Origin: an uncultured Clostridia bacterium
Lineage (GTDB): Bacteria; Bacillota_I; Bacilli_A; RF39; UBA660
Reading direction: 5' to 3'
DNA: 53,738 nucleotides
NCBI GenBank assembly: GCA_948433435.1
Contig: CAOJDX010000002.1
Location: 89,432 to 143,169 of the forward strand
A program made the translations under genes and the position numbers. Below are positions 43,719 to 52,582 of the stretch, piece after piece (position 1 is the first letter of the stretch; every line of letters starts with the position of its first letter). The notes beneath the pieces are model-generated. The model worked only from the letters and a program-made list of their open reading frames with translations, was not told the origin of the DNA and did not search any database.

Positions 43719-45176
43719 ATGTATGATGGCAATCAAGTATTAAGATTTGAAAATAAATTTAAATCAAGTGATTTAGTAGGACTTGGTAAAGAACTTACTG
43801 AAAGAAAAGGTACAGGTAATTATGACAAAGAAAGAACTAAATTCAATGCTAGTTATGTGCCATTAAATAGTCCTACACTTCAGTCTAAAGTTTACTCTAC
43901 TCTAAATAAAAATAACATTTATTACAATACAGGAAAGAACGTAAATTTACTAAATGGAGCGATTATAACAAGTGGTCCAGAGTTCTTTAAAAGTCTAGGA
44001 ATGAAATTTAAAGAATCAGATAGAGTTTATCAAGTTGGTAAGAAAAAAGGACAACCTGTATTAGTTCCTGATATAAAAACTACTGATGATATTCCAGATA
44101 AAGTTAAAAAGTTTTTTGATGAAGGATATACATTTTTAGAGCAACTTGTTGGTAAAGAAAATATAGTTTATGCAGAAGTTCATTATGATGAGGATACTCC
44201 ACATATGCATTTCTACTTTCTTCCAGTTGTAAATGAGGTTAGAAGAAAAGTTTTTGAAACTGATAGTAATGGAATAATTATTAAGCATGACGTAGTTGGA
44301 AAAGATGGAATTACAAGATTAGTTTCTATTCAAAAGAAAGATGAAAATGGCAAAAATATGTACACCACTGAAAAAGGAAAATTCCTAAATTGTGATCAGT
44401 TTTGGAAAGATAAAGGTGGTAAAACATCCTATGCTAAAATCCAAGATAACTATAATAAATATATTACAGAAAAAGGTTTTAATTTATATCGTGGAAATAT
44501 TGGAGATAATGTACAGCATAAAACTAAAGCACAGCAAGAAATTGATGAATTAAATGCTCAAATAAATGATATAAAACAAACAATAAGTAAGAATCAAAAA
44601 CTTAATGAAGTAGAACTTGAAACACTTAATGATTTGAAAAGTATTGATGAAAATGAAATTTTAAATCCTGTAAAAAGGAAAATCATAGGATATAACGAAA
44701 ATGATGTTGAGGAATTAATCAACTATTCTAAACAAATAAAAAAAGAAAATACTCAAGATAAGAGTAATTTGAAAAAGAAAGATATTCAAATTGAAGATTT
44801 AACCACTACTATTAAAAAATTAACTACTGAAAATAATAAGTTAAAAGATGGTCGCGCTATCAAAGAACGAGATACTAAAATTTATGAACAAGATCTTAAA
44901 ATTAAAAATCAAAAGATGGTAATTAAGGAAAAAGACAATCTTATTGATACTCTTCAAAAACAAATAAATAATCTTCAAGAGAAATTTAATAGTTTCAAAG
45001 AAAAAATGTTTAACTTATGTGATAAATTATGCAAAGCACTTGCTCATAAACTTGGTGTACACGATTTAAAAGAAGAAGAAATTAACTACGATGAATTTGA
45101 ATATCATGCAAATCAGATAAATAAAAAATATGATAAAGACAAAGATAAATCAGATGATTTTGATTTAGGTCTATAA
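43719..45176 (+). CDS. MobV-family relaxase (Mob/Pre)
   Basis: 485 residues. The metal site HYDEDTPHMHFYF (His155, Glu158, His162, His164) is the MobV signature H-x-D-E-x-T-P-H-x-H. The N-terminal domain should nick oriT; about 285-430 is a long coiled coil (QQEIDELNAQINDIKQ..., LKIKNQKMVIKEKDN) common in Pre/Mob proteins. AAAGGAGG precedes the ATG. The hairpin-rich region just upstream is the likely oriT. Confidence 0.93.
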   Translation: MYDGNQVLRFENKFKSSDLVGLGKELTERKGTGNYDKERTKFNASYVPLNSPTLQSKVYSTLNKNNIYYNTGKNVNLLNGAIITSGPEFFKSLGMKFKESDRVYQVGKKKGQPVLVPDIKTTDDIPDKVKKFFDEGYTFLEQLVGKENIVYAEVHYDEDTPHMHFYFLPVVNEVRRKVFETDSNGIIIKHDVVGKDGITRLVSIQKKDENGKNMYTTEKGKFLNCDQFWKDKGGKTSYAKIQDNYNKYITEKGFNLYRGNIGDNVQHKTKAQQEIDELNAQINDIKQTISKNQKLNEVELETLNDLKSIDENEILNPVKRKIIGYNENDVEELINYSKQIKKENTQDKSNLKKKDIQIEDLTTTIKKLTTENNKLKDGRAIKERDTKIYEQDLKIKNQKMVIKEKDNLIDTLQKQINNLQEKFNSFKEKMFNLCDKLCKALAHKLGVHDLKEEEINYDEFEYHANQINKKYDKDKDKSDDFDLGL

Positions 45177-45192
45177 GAAATCTATCAAAGTG

Positions 45193-45242
45193 CTCCAGAT
45201 TCGTTTATAAAAGTTTTAGATCATGGTAAAATGAATTTGGAG
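45193..45242 (+). promoter_or_regulatory. Inverted repeat before the integrase
   Basis: CTCCAGATTC and GAATTTGGAG pair with one mismatch around a 30-nt loop; the second arm runs into GAGTACGTGATA (45240-45251). Likely controls or marks integrase expression. Confidence 0.4.
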
Positions 45243-45280
45243 TACGTGATAGTTTTGTAAGCAAAGGAGGTTAAGATAAT

Positions 45281-46393
45281 ATGGCTACAAGACTATTAGA
45301 AAAGTACAAATGGACTAAAGATGGTCGTAAATGGGTATTTTATACTTGGACTACATCTTTAGATGGTAAAAGAAAAAAATATACTTCTAAAGCATATCAT
45401 ACTAAAAAGGAAGCTCTAGAAGCAGAACGTGAATATGTTTCAAAATTAACTGTCTTTACTGAAGATAAAGGTATGACATTTAAAGACTTATATACTGCAT
45501 ATTATGAATATCAAGAAGATAAAGTAAAAATGACTACTTTAAAAACTTATAGAGATAGAATCAAATATATGCAATTACTAGATAAGGTAAAATTGAAAGA
45601 TTTAAATGTTACACATTACGAACTATGGAGAAAAGAATTAGCAAAGGTAGATATTAAAACTAGCACTAAAAACGATATTCAAAAATTTATTAAAATTGTT
45701 CTTAATTGGGGAACTAAAATGTATGGATTTGATTTTAGGTTATTCTACAACAAAATAACTAAATTCGTTGATCATAATGAAATTGAAAAAGAAATGGATT
45801 TTTATACACTTGATGAATTCAAACAATTTATATCTAATGAAAATGATATAAAATTTAAATGTCTATATGAAACCCTATATTATTGTGGGCTTCGTAAAGG
45901 TGAAGCAAGAGCACTTACTTGGGAAGATATAGATTTTGAAGAAAAGGAGTTAAAGGTAAATAAAAATGTTGTATCAATAGGTAGTGAATCATCTAAATAC
46001 TACTCTCTTACAACTCCAAAAACTAAATCTAGTATAAGAACTATACCAATACCAGATATACTCTTAAATGACCTTAAAACTCTATTAGAAAGTGATAAAA
46101 AGGTATATGGATTTAATACTAAATGGTTTCTATTTGGCAAAGATGATCCTATTACTAATTCAAAAGTTAGATGTCATAAAAATTCACTATGTAAAAAAGC
46201 AGGACTTAAACAAATAAGAATCCATGATTTTAGACATAGTTGTGCATCACTTTTAATAAATAATGGAGCAAACATTACAATAGTTGCTAAATATCTAGGT
46301 CATACTAAAATTGATGAAACATTAAACACATATTCACATATGTATAAAAATAAATTAAATGATATTGTAAATACCATAAATAATTTAACTTAA
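45281..46393 (+). CDS. Tyrosine recombinase (integrase) of the IME
   Basis: 370 residues. N-terminal arm-binding domain (SKAYHTKKEALEAEREY), SAM-like core-binding domain, then the catalytic residues: Arg in GLRKGEARALTWEDID, His-x-x-Arg in IHDFRHSCASLLI, and the terminal Tyr in TLNTYSHMYKNK with YLGHTKI. AAAGGAGG precedes the ATG. Adjacent to attR, as expected for site-specific integration. Confidence 0.95.
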   Translation: MATRLLEKYKWTKDGRKWVFYTWTTSLDGKRKKYTSKAYHTKKEALEAEREYVSKLTVFTEDKGMTFKDLYTAYYEYQEDKVKMTTLKTYRDRIKYMQLLDKVKLKDLNVTHYELWRKELAKVDIKTSTKNDIQKFIKIVLNWGTKMYGFDFRLFYNKITKFVDHNEIEKEMDFYTLDEFKQFISNENDIKFKCLYETLYYCGLRKGEARALTWEDIDFEEKELKVNKNVVSIGSESSKYYSLTTPKTKSSIRTIPIPDILLNDLKTLLESDKKVYGFNTKWFLFGKDDPITNSKVRCHKNSLCKKAGLKQIRIHDFRHSCASLLINNGANITIVAKYLGHTKIDETLNTYSHMYKNKLNDIVNTINNLT

Positions 46394-46402
46394 ACTAAAT
46401 TA

Positions 46403-46525
46403 AACCACCTTAAACTTTTCAAAAAATACTATTTTGGGTAGTTGAATGGTGGTTGAAACTAAATAAATTAAACTAGAGCCCTTTAAATCAAACAAAAATG
46501 AGCCCAAAATGGGCTCTTCAGGGGG
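46403..46525. other. attR with integrase arm-type repeats
   Basis: AACCACC (46403-46409), GGTAGTTGA (46437-46445) and GGTGGTTGA (46448-46456) match the arm boxes of attL. The core TTCAGGGGG is at 46517-46525, joined to the element's replacement terminator. Confidence 0.65.
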
Positions 46526-46588
46526 TTCGGTTGAATAACTCTCATACTATATTATCATGAGAGATTCAGCATGATTCATCATCATGCA
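46490..46588 (-). ncRNA. Putative small RNA, about 95 nt, serving as IME attachment site
   Basis: A promoter ends at 46594. The RNA would fold as GCATGAT/ATCATGC (46569-46587), CTCTCAT/ATGAGAG (46539-46563), then an unpaired stretch with ACCCCCTGAA, and the terminator GAGCCC-ATTTT-GGGCTC (46500-46516) with ATTTTTG. No ORF with a ribosome site is seen inside. The C-rich unpaired segment could pair with GGGGG-type ribosome sites. Family unknown. Confidence 0.6.
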
Positions 46589-46593
46589 ATTTA

Positions 46594-46622
46594 ATAATAT
46601 CTAAATATTTATTAAAAGTCAA
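46594..46622 (-). promoter_or_regulatory. Promoter of the putative sRNA
   Basis: Minus strand TTGACT (46617-46622), 17-nt spacer, TATTAT (46594-46599), lying between the recG stop and the hairpins, pointing into the element. Confidence 0.75.
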
Positions 46623-46669
46623 TTAAATTGTGAAAAATTTCCAAATATTTTTTTACTTGACGACAATAG

Positions 46670-48667
46670 CTAGCCATTACTATTCATCGAACTGACTAAT
46701 TTTAATTTTATCTCATCAATTTCAGTATTACAATTTAAGTATTCTTCGCTATCCTTTTTTGCCTTCAATAAAATGTCATAATCATCTCTAATATTGGCTA
46801 TTTTAAAAGTCATATCTCCACTTTGTTTTGTACCAAATAAGTCTCCATGTCCTCTTAATTTAAAGTCAGCTTCGCTTATTTTAAAACCATCGTCTTCTTT
46901 TTCCATAACATTAAGTCGTTTGGTGTCAGTGTCACTTATTAATACACATTTTGATTCAGTACTACCACGCCCTACTCTTCCTCTTAACTGATGAAGGGTT
47001 GAAAGTCCAAAACGGTTAGCATCAAAGATTACCATCATATTAGCATTAGCTACGTCGACTCCTACTTCGACTACTGTTGTAGATATCAATATTTGAATTT
47101 TTCCTTGAGTAAATTCTTGCATAATTAATTCTTTTGCTTTACTAGCCATTTTTCCATGAACGATATCAATATTATAATATTCTCCAAAAGCTAGTTTCAT
47201 TTTATCTCGCAAATCGCAAACACTAGTAAGTTCACTAGAATCAGTAGAATCTTCAACTAGGGGGGCTATTACGTACACTTGATGATGTTTTTTCAACTCA
47301 TCTAACATCATTTGTAAAACATCTTTTATTTCAGCACTATTCTTGATACAAGTAACAACTTTCTTTCTTCCTTTTGGCTTTTCTTTAATAATAGAAGTAT
47401 CCATATCTCCATAAATAGTTAAAGCATAAGTTCTAGGTATTGGTGTTGCACTCATATATAAAATATCTGGTTTCATTCCCTTATTTTGTAAATTTGTTCT
47501 TTGATTAACTCCAAATCTATGTTGTTCATCTGTAATGACTAAACCTAGATTTTTATAGACAACATCATCTTGAATCAGGGCATGTGTTCCTATAACCATG
47601 TCAATTTTACCATTTTTTAATTCCTTATATATTTCTGTTTTTTCCTTTTTTAAAGTAGATCCTGTTAGTAAAGCAATATTAATATTTTGCTTCTTTAATA
47701 AATCTTTTAAATTATTATAGTGTTGAATAGCAAGAATTTCTGTTGGGGCCATTAAGGCAGATTGCATTCCTGATAAATAGTTCATATACATTGCAATAAA
47801 AGAGACAATCGTTTTTCCACTACCAACATCTCCTTGAAGAAGACGATTCATTCTTCCTTTTGAATTCATATCGTTTAAAATTTCATCTACTGCTTTTTGT
47901 TGATCTTTGGTGAGTTCGAAAGGAATCGTTTTAATAAAATTTTGAACCTGTTCTTTAGAAATGTTACGCATAATTCCAAGATTTTCACTTTTATTTTGTT
48001 TTTTCAAATAATTAATTTTGAACATAAAAGTAAATAATTCTTCGTATTTCAAACGATATTTTGCTTCCATAAGTTTTTCATCACTTGGTGGATTATGAAC
48101 AATATTTAAGGCTGTTCGTTTATTAGAAAAATTATATTTTTCAATATATTTCTTTGGTATATAATCTGTTATTTCTTTTCCATGCATTAAGAGAGCCATA
48201 TTAATATAAGTTGAGAGATTCTTATTAGTAATCCCTTTTGTAACATGATAGATAGGTTCAATTCTTGCTTTATTGGAAAGAGCTCCCATCTTTATTTCAT
48301 TTGCTGTAATGACATTTTTTTTCTTATCATATTTTCCTATTACTGTAACTGTTATTCCTACTTGTAATTCATTTTTCATAAAAGCTCTATTAAAAATAGA
48401 AATCCCTACTACACCTTGATTACTAACTAATCTAAAATTCATTTTATTAAGACCTGCTTTAAATCTCATTAAAATGGGTACACTTTCTATCTTGCCATCA
48501 ATGATTACTTTATCCATATCATTTACTTCTAGAAGATTACTTCTTATCAGATATTCATATCGAAAGGGATAATGTGTTACTAAATCATCAATTGTTGTAA
48601 TGCCTATTTTATTTAATAAACTAAGTGATTTAGGTCCTATTCCTTTAACGTCTTTTAATATTGCCAT
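46670..48667 (-). CDS. recG: ATP-dependent DNA helicase RecG
   Basis: 665 residues. N-terminal HhH-like start (LKDVKGIGPKSLSLLNKIG), wedge OB domain (about 60-140), helicase motifs GDVGSGKTIVSF, ITDEQHRFGV, MSATPIPRT, and the C-terminal motif LRGRVGRGSTES with the TRG region. RecG reverses stalled forks and branch-migrates Holliday junctions. The ATG lies near the divergent CPBP gene. Ends about 50 nt before the sRNA promoter. Confidence 0.97.
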   Translation of the reverse strand: MAILKDVKGIGPKSLSLLNKIGITTIDDLVTHYPFRYEYLIRSNLLEVNDMDKVIIDGKIESVPILMRFKAGLNKMNFRLVSNQGVVGISIFNRAFMKNELQVGITVTVIGKYDKKKNVITANEIKMGALSNKARIEPIYHVTKGITNKNLSTYINMALLMHGKEITDYIPKKYIEKYNFSNKRTALNIVHNPPSDEKLMEAKYRLKYEELFTFMFKINYLKKQNKSENLGIMRNISKEQVQNFIKTIPFELTKDQQKAVDEILNDMNSKGRMNRLLQGDVGSGKTIVSFIAMYMNYLSGMQSALMAPTEILAIQHYNNLKDLLKKQNINIALLTGSTLKKEKTEIYKELKNGKIDMVIGTHALIQDDVVYKNLGLVITDEQHRFGVNQRTNLQNKGMKPDILYMSATPIPRTYALTIYGDMDTSIIKEKPKGRKKVVTCIKNSAEIKDVLQMMLDELKKHHQVYVIAPLVEDSTDSSELTSVCDLRDKMKLAFGEYYNIDIVHGKMASKAKELIMQEFTQGKIQILISTTVVEVGVDVANANMMVIFDANRFGLSTLHQLRGRVGRGSTESKCVLISDTDTKRLNVMEKEDDGFKISEADFKLRGHGDLFGTKQSGDMTFKIANIRDDYDILLKAKKDSEEYLNCNTEIDEIKLKLVSSMNSNG

Positions 48668-48769
48668 ATTCCCACTCCTACTACCGCCTTATTATAGCAC
48701 ATTTTTTATTTTTTTTAAACAAAATTATTTTTTTATGTTATAATTTTTATAGAATTTAAAGGAGGATTT

Positions 48770-49459
48770 ATGAAAAAGAATCAATATGTTAATGTTCAGC
48801 ATTTAATTAAATTAATTATTTTGTTTTGTTTGTTTTATTTTAGTAAGTTTCTTCAATATATCCCTATTATTCTTTTTAACTTAGATGTTAAAAGGTTAAC
48901 AGATGAAACCCAAATCTTATTAAGTCTCTTTTCTAGTTCATGTCTTTTAATTACTCTTTTAATTATTTATAGAAAAGATTTAATCATATATTTTAAAAAA
49001 CTTAAGAAGCACCTTTTTAAGACATTGGATAATAGTTTAAAGTACTATTTATTAGGAGTACTAGGAATGATGCTTACTAACATCATTATTACTGTATTAT
49101 TTAGAGAAAATGGAGCTGATAATGAAAGACTTGTTCAAAGTATGATCACTTCATCTCCTTATTTAATGCTTTTATCGGCGGGAATTATTGGTCCTATTAT
49201 CGAGGAGTTAGTTTTTAGAAAAACTTTTATGGATGCCTTTACGTCTAAATGGTTATTTATACTAACTTCTGGTCTTATCTTTGGAGCAATGCATGTAATC
49301 ACTACTGCTACTACTCTTTCTGGATATTTGTATCTACTTCCCTATGCTTCTTTAGGTTTAAGTTTTGCTTATATGGATTATAAAGAGAATAGTGTCTTAC
49401 CCTCCATTATTATGCATATAATTCATAATAGTCTTTTAGTTATCTTAGCTATTCTTTAA
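48770..49459 (+). CDS. CPBP-family intramembrane metalloprotease
   Basis: 229 residues with about six membrane segments. IIEELVFRKTF (EExxxR), GAMHV, and HIIHNSLLV (HxxxH/N) are the conserved motifs of CPBP (CAAX protease and bacteriocin-processing) proteases. AAAGGAGG precedes the ATG and a TATAAT-like box lies further upstream. Role may be in membrane-protein or peptide processing; substrate unknown. Confidence 0.9.
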   Translation: MKKNQYVNVQHLIKLIILFCLFYFSKFLQYIPIILFNLDVKRLTDETQILLSLFSSSCLLITLLIIYRKDLIIYFKKLKKHLFKTLDNSLKYYLLGVLGMMLTNIIITVLFRENGADNERLVQSMITSSPYLMLLSAGIIGPIIEELVFRKTFMDAFTSKWLFILTSGLIFGAMHVITTATTLSGYLYLLPYASLGLSFAYMDYKENSVLPSIIMHIIHNSLLVILAIL

Positions 49460-49595
49460 ATTCAAAAATAGATAGGAAAGCAGGAGTATCTATATAAATA
49501 CAGATCTATTGGCAAAACTCCTAAAGATAATTACAATAAATGAAAAAACAGATGTAACCTTATATTATAGAGATTATACAAAATTATGAAAGAAC

Positions 49596-49620
49596 GACAC
49601 TTATAAAATAGTGTCTTTTT
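49596..49620 (+). terminator. Terminator in the CPBP-hydrolase gap
   Basis: GACACT-TATAAAAT-AGTGTC followed by five T. The 49460-49595 stretch in front of it shows an imperfect reading frame with stops (KYRSIGKTPKDNYNK) that may be a decayed gene but is too short to assign. Confidence 0.7.
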
Positions 49621-49697
49621 CTATACTGTGAAACCAAACTATTTCATTTCTGTTTGATTATCTTAAAACTTATTAGCTTTTCAAAAGTAGAAAAGAA

Positions 49698-49727
49698 ATG
49701 ACAGTACTTATAACAACATGATATAAT
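49698..49727 (+). promoter_or_regulatory. Promoter of the 49769 hydrolase gene
   Basis: ATGACA (49698-49703), 18-nt spacer, TATAAT (49722-49727), about 40 nt before the ATG. Confidence 0.55.
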
Positions 49728-49768
49728 GCTGGTAAAGGCAAATTGGAATTTTATAGGGAGTTGAGATA

Positions 49769-50494
49769 ATGTACTATGAAAAATATGGGGAAGAAAATAA
49801 GCCGGTTATTGTATTTTTTCATGGAGCTAATTTTATACATACTTTTGGAAAGCAATACATACTTTCGGATAAATATTGCCTATTCGTTCCTCATATTAGA
49901 GGATATGGCAATGAAGCTGACAAAATATTTGAAACAGAAGTTGCTTGTGACGAATTAGTGCAATTCATTCAGAATATTGGAAAGAAAGTAAATTTAATAG
50001 GCTTCTCTCTTGGTGCACAATTAGCTGTAAAGTTAATTGCAGAACATACAGAGTTGTTTGATAAAGCAATAATTGTAAGTCCATGGTTAATCAAAACAGA
50101 AGAAGATCTATTAAAATCATATAAGATGAATAAAAAACAGTTATTGTCGATGAAAAATAAACATAAATGCAATTTAATTGGCTTATTAAATGGCTTACCA
50201 AAAGAACAAAGAAAAGAATTTGTTCAGCAAATGAATAATGTTAAAATAGAAACTTTAAAAAATATGGTATATAATAATATTACTTTTTCGTCAATTCCTA
50301 ATTTTGAAAATATTGATTTAGAGATGATTGCTTTGGCGGGTAAAAAAGAACAACAGGCCGTCATAGATAGTGTAAGAATGTTAGGAGAAATAAATAAAAA
50401 TTGCTCTGTTGAAATTTGGGAAAAAGCAAGTCATAATATACCACCTGTTTTTGCAAAAAGATTTAATGAATTGATATCACAATTTATAGAATAA
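49769..50494 (+). CDS. Alpha/beta-fold hydrolase
   Basis: 241 residues. VIVFFHGANFIHTFG (oxyanion region), HIRGYGNEADK, the nucleophile LIGFSLGAQLAVKL (Gly-Phe-Ser-Leu-Gly), and WEKASHNIP for the catalytic His are typical. The acid residue is probably in IALAGKKEQQ or nearby, but the usual Asp is replaced, so the triad is not fully certain. Substrate unknown. Monocistronic. Confidence 0.82.
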   Translation: MYYEKYGEENKPVIVFFHGANFIHTFGKQYILSDKYCLFVPHIRGYGNEADKIFETEVACDELVQFIQNIGKKVNLIGFSLGAQLAVKLIAEHTELFDKAIIVSPWLIKTEEDLLKSYKMNKKQLLSMKNKHKCNLIGLLNGLPKEQRKEFVQQMNNVKIETLKNMVYNNITFSSIPNFENIDLEMIALAGKKEQQAVIDSVRMLGEINKNCSVEIWEKASHNIPPVFAKRFNELISQFIE

Positions 50495-50581
50495 AGAAAA
50501 TTTGAAAATGTAAACGAGAATGACTATGCTAGATGAAACATCTAATGCAGAGGAGATGAGTGCTACTACATTTTTCTAAAA

Positions 50582-50610
50582 AAAGGAACCTTCAATTTGA
50601 AAGTTCCTTT
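50582..50610. terminator. Bidirectional terminator
   Basis: AAAGGAAC and CTTC arms (50582-50593) pair with GAAAGTTCCTTT (50599-50610), one mismatch, loop AATTT, T runs either side. Between the hydrolase and the convergent TfoX-like gene. Confidence 0.8.
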
Positions 50611-50930
50611 CATTTTTTATTTTTTCTTTTTTTTGGCAATGGTGTTACTGCCTCAATCTTAGTAATAATATTTCTACAAAATTCTAAATGATCAATATCT
50701 AAAATGTAATGTTCTTTGGCTCCTTTATAGGGATAGCCAACTTGAGTTTCTGTCATTTGTTCTTCTATACAATCTACTTTTTTAACATATATCGTATCAT
50801 CGCAAACTAGTACTATTGGTTTTTCGTTCACATATATCATGTATTCTCCAAACATTTTTCGATATCTAATGTTCCCAATACCTTCTAGCTGATCACATAT
50901 GTACTCTATAAAATTTAATGATGTTGCCAT
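50610..50930 (-). CDS. TfoX N-terminal domain protein
   Basis: 106 residues from ATG 50930, after AAGGAG; an earlier ATG is on that site. FIEYICDQLEGIGNIRYRKMFGEYMIYVNEKPIVLVCDDTIYVKKV is the TfoX_N domain without TfoX_C. TfoX-N-only proteins are widespread; a role in competence is established only for the full gammaproteobacterial form. It follows the VUT-like gene by 24 nt. Confidence 0.85.
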   Translation of the reverse strand: MATSLNFIEYICDQLEGIGNIRYRKMFGEYMIYVNEKPIVLVCDDTIYVKKVDCIEEQMTETQVGYPYKGAKEHYILDIDHLEFCRNIITKIEAVTPLPKKRKNKK

Positions 50931-50954
50931 ATTTTGCTCCTTCCAGTTCTGCAA

Positions 50955-51554
50955 TTAATCAATTTCTATTCCTTGTCTTACTAAATTAATAATAATTGAT
51001 AATACAACACAGATAATAAACTGTAAAATTACTACTAAAGTATAGCTAGTCCAAAATGTATCTGTAAATACCATCCCTGAAGTAAATAACATATACAGCA
51101 TATTATTTATTAGTAAACAAAAAATCATATTTAATATGACAAAGAATAATGGTGTTTTATAATTGTCTAACATATAATAATAAATTGATAAATTAAGAAA
51201 TTGACTTAGAAAATAAGCAAAAGTAATTCCAAAATAATTTAATATACTAAATTTCACTCCAAAAATAACATCTATTAATATTGATGAGATATAAACTACA
51301 ACCGTTGATACCAATACGGCAATTTTTGCTGGCTTATATCCTATTTCTTTCATTATTAATTCTACTAAAAAATAGATAAAGGGCATCATAAATATCGCAT
51401 AACTAATATGATTGCCTAAAATATTAAATGTAAAACTTTTTAAACTGAGTATAAATATAACTGCTGCACTAAGCAAAAAAGTATAAGCATAGGTTAATCT
51501 ATTAACCTCCTTATTAATTGCCTCTTTTTTATTTTTCCTACCCACTAATCTCAC
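50955..51554 (-). CDS. VUT-family (YhhQ-like) transporter
   Basis: 199 residues with about six membrane helices. MPFIYFLVELIMKEIGYKPAKIAVLVSTVVVYIS and AYFLSQFLNLSIYYYMLDNYKTP fit the VUT_1/YhhQ family, whose studied members take up queuosine precursors. The family match is by pattern rather than by an invariant motif. The N-terminal basic segment (GRKNKKEAINKEVNR) fits a cytosolic start. In an operon with the TfoX-like gene. Confidence 0.6.
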   Translation of the reverse strand: MRLVGRKNKKEAINKEVNRLTYAYTFLLSAAVIFILSLKSFTFNILGNHISYAIFMMPFIYFLVELIMKEIGYKPAKIAVLVSTVVVYISSILIDVIFGVKFSILNYFGITFAYFLSQFLNLSIYYYMLDNYKTPLFFVILNMIFCLLINNMLYMLFTSGMVFTDTFWTSYTLVVILQFIICVVLSIIINLVRQGIEID

Positions 51555-51658
51555 CCTTTCTACAACCCTTATTATGAGACAAGTATATCATATGTAATGA
51601 ATTTTTTAAACTTATTTCAAAAAAAGTTAATTTATGCTAGAATATAATTGGTGATCAT

Positions 51659-52582
51659 ATGTCTACTCGTGAAGAAAAAAATAGAGAAATACAGGAAAAA
51701 ATTGAGAAAGATGAGTTAAAGGAAAAAAGAAAAAAAATAACAATTATCTTTTTTAAGGCTATTTTTATTATAGTTGTTTTATTTTCTAGTTTTCTTTTAT
51801 ATACCAAATATATTTCAACAAATGGTATTATTATAAAGGAGAAGAGAATTGTTAACAACAGACTCCCTAAAAGTTTTCACGGTGTTAAAATTATTCATTT
51901 TTCCGATCTTCACTATGGATCAACTATTTACTTAGAAGATATTAAAAATATTGTTAAAAAGATTAATGCACGAAGACCTGATCTTATTCTTTTTACTGGT
52001 GACTTAGTTGATAAACAATACAAAATGGAAGCTGATGAAAGTGAAAAATTAATCGCAGAAATTAATAAACTATCAGCTACCCTTGGAAAATATGCTGTTC
52101 TAGGAGATAATGATCAGGACCATATTCATACTATTTTAAAGCAAAGTTCTTTTACTGTTTTGGATAATTCATCGGAATTAATATATAATAAGGATAATAC
52201 TCCTATTTTGCTGACAGGGATATCCCCTAATTGGAAAACTGAAAATCAGAACGTTGAAAAAGCTTTTTCCTACTTTCAAGAGGAAAATTGTAATAAGGAA
52301 ATTTATCATATTTTAATAATGCATGAGGCAGATATTATTGATCATATTATTAAAACTTATTCTGTAGATTTAGCTTTAGCTGGAAATAGTCTAAATGGTC
52401 AAATATGTATTTCCAAAGATTTATGTCTTATAAAAAAAGAAGGATCAGAGAACTATTTTAAAGAGTATTATTCTTTAGGGCAAACAAAGTTATTTGTTTC
52501 TAGTGGTATTGGGACACCTGATCCCTATTTTAGATTTATGGCAAGACCTAGTATTCATTTTTTTAGATTAGCGACTAAATAA
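51659..52582 (+). CDS. Metallophosphoesterase-fold protein with an atypical metal site
   Basis: 307 residues. A charged N-terminus and one membrane helix at about 27-48 anchor the domain outside or at the membrane. IIHFSDLHYG (D-x-H) and LFTGDLVD are normal YkuE/UDP-2,3-diacylglucosamine-hydrolase-like motifs. The later ones are altered: GDND instead of GNHD/E, MHEAD instead of H-x-PD, and LAGNSLNGQI instead of GH(T/S)HGGQ. The final two His ligands are missing, so activity is doubtful. GGTGAT precedes the ATG. Confidence 0.8.
   Translation: MSTREEKNREIQEKIEKDELKEKRKKITIIFFKAIFIIVVLFSSFLLYTKYISTNGIIIKEKRIVNNRLPKSFHGVKIIHFSDLHYGSTIYLEDIKNIVKKINARRPDLILFTGDLVDKQYKMEADESEKLIAEINKLSATLGKYAVLGDNDQDHIHTILKQSSFTVLDNSSELIYNKDNTPILLTGISPNWKTENQNVEKAFSYFQEENCNKEIYHILIMHEADIIDHIIKTYSVDLALAGNSLNGQICISKDLCLIKKEGSENYFKEYYSLGQTKLFVSSGIGTPDPYFRFMARPSIHFFRLATK

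Larger units (their letters stand above)
35611..46525 (+). mobile_element. Integrative and mobilizable element (MobV/tyrosine integrase IME), about 10.9 kb
   Basis: Bounded by the direct repeat CTTCAGGGGG (35611-35620 and 46516-46525). Inside are an XRE repressor, DUF3173 protein, RepA-like ATPase, hairpin-rich oriT-like region, MobV relaxase and tyrosine integrase adjacent to the right end. GGTGGTTGA-type arm sites lie near both ends. There is no conjugation machinery, so transfer would need a helper. Leftward cargo covers about 36.5-41 kb. Confidence 0.85.

Noticed and set aside
49463-49595. Possible decayed gene between CPBP and hydrolase genes
   Set aside because: Frames contain several stops and no recognised motif; noted with the terminator only.
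50534-50579. Short ORF (MTMLDETSNAEEM) after the 49769 hydrolase
   Set aside because: No ribosome site and next to a terminator; likely chance.
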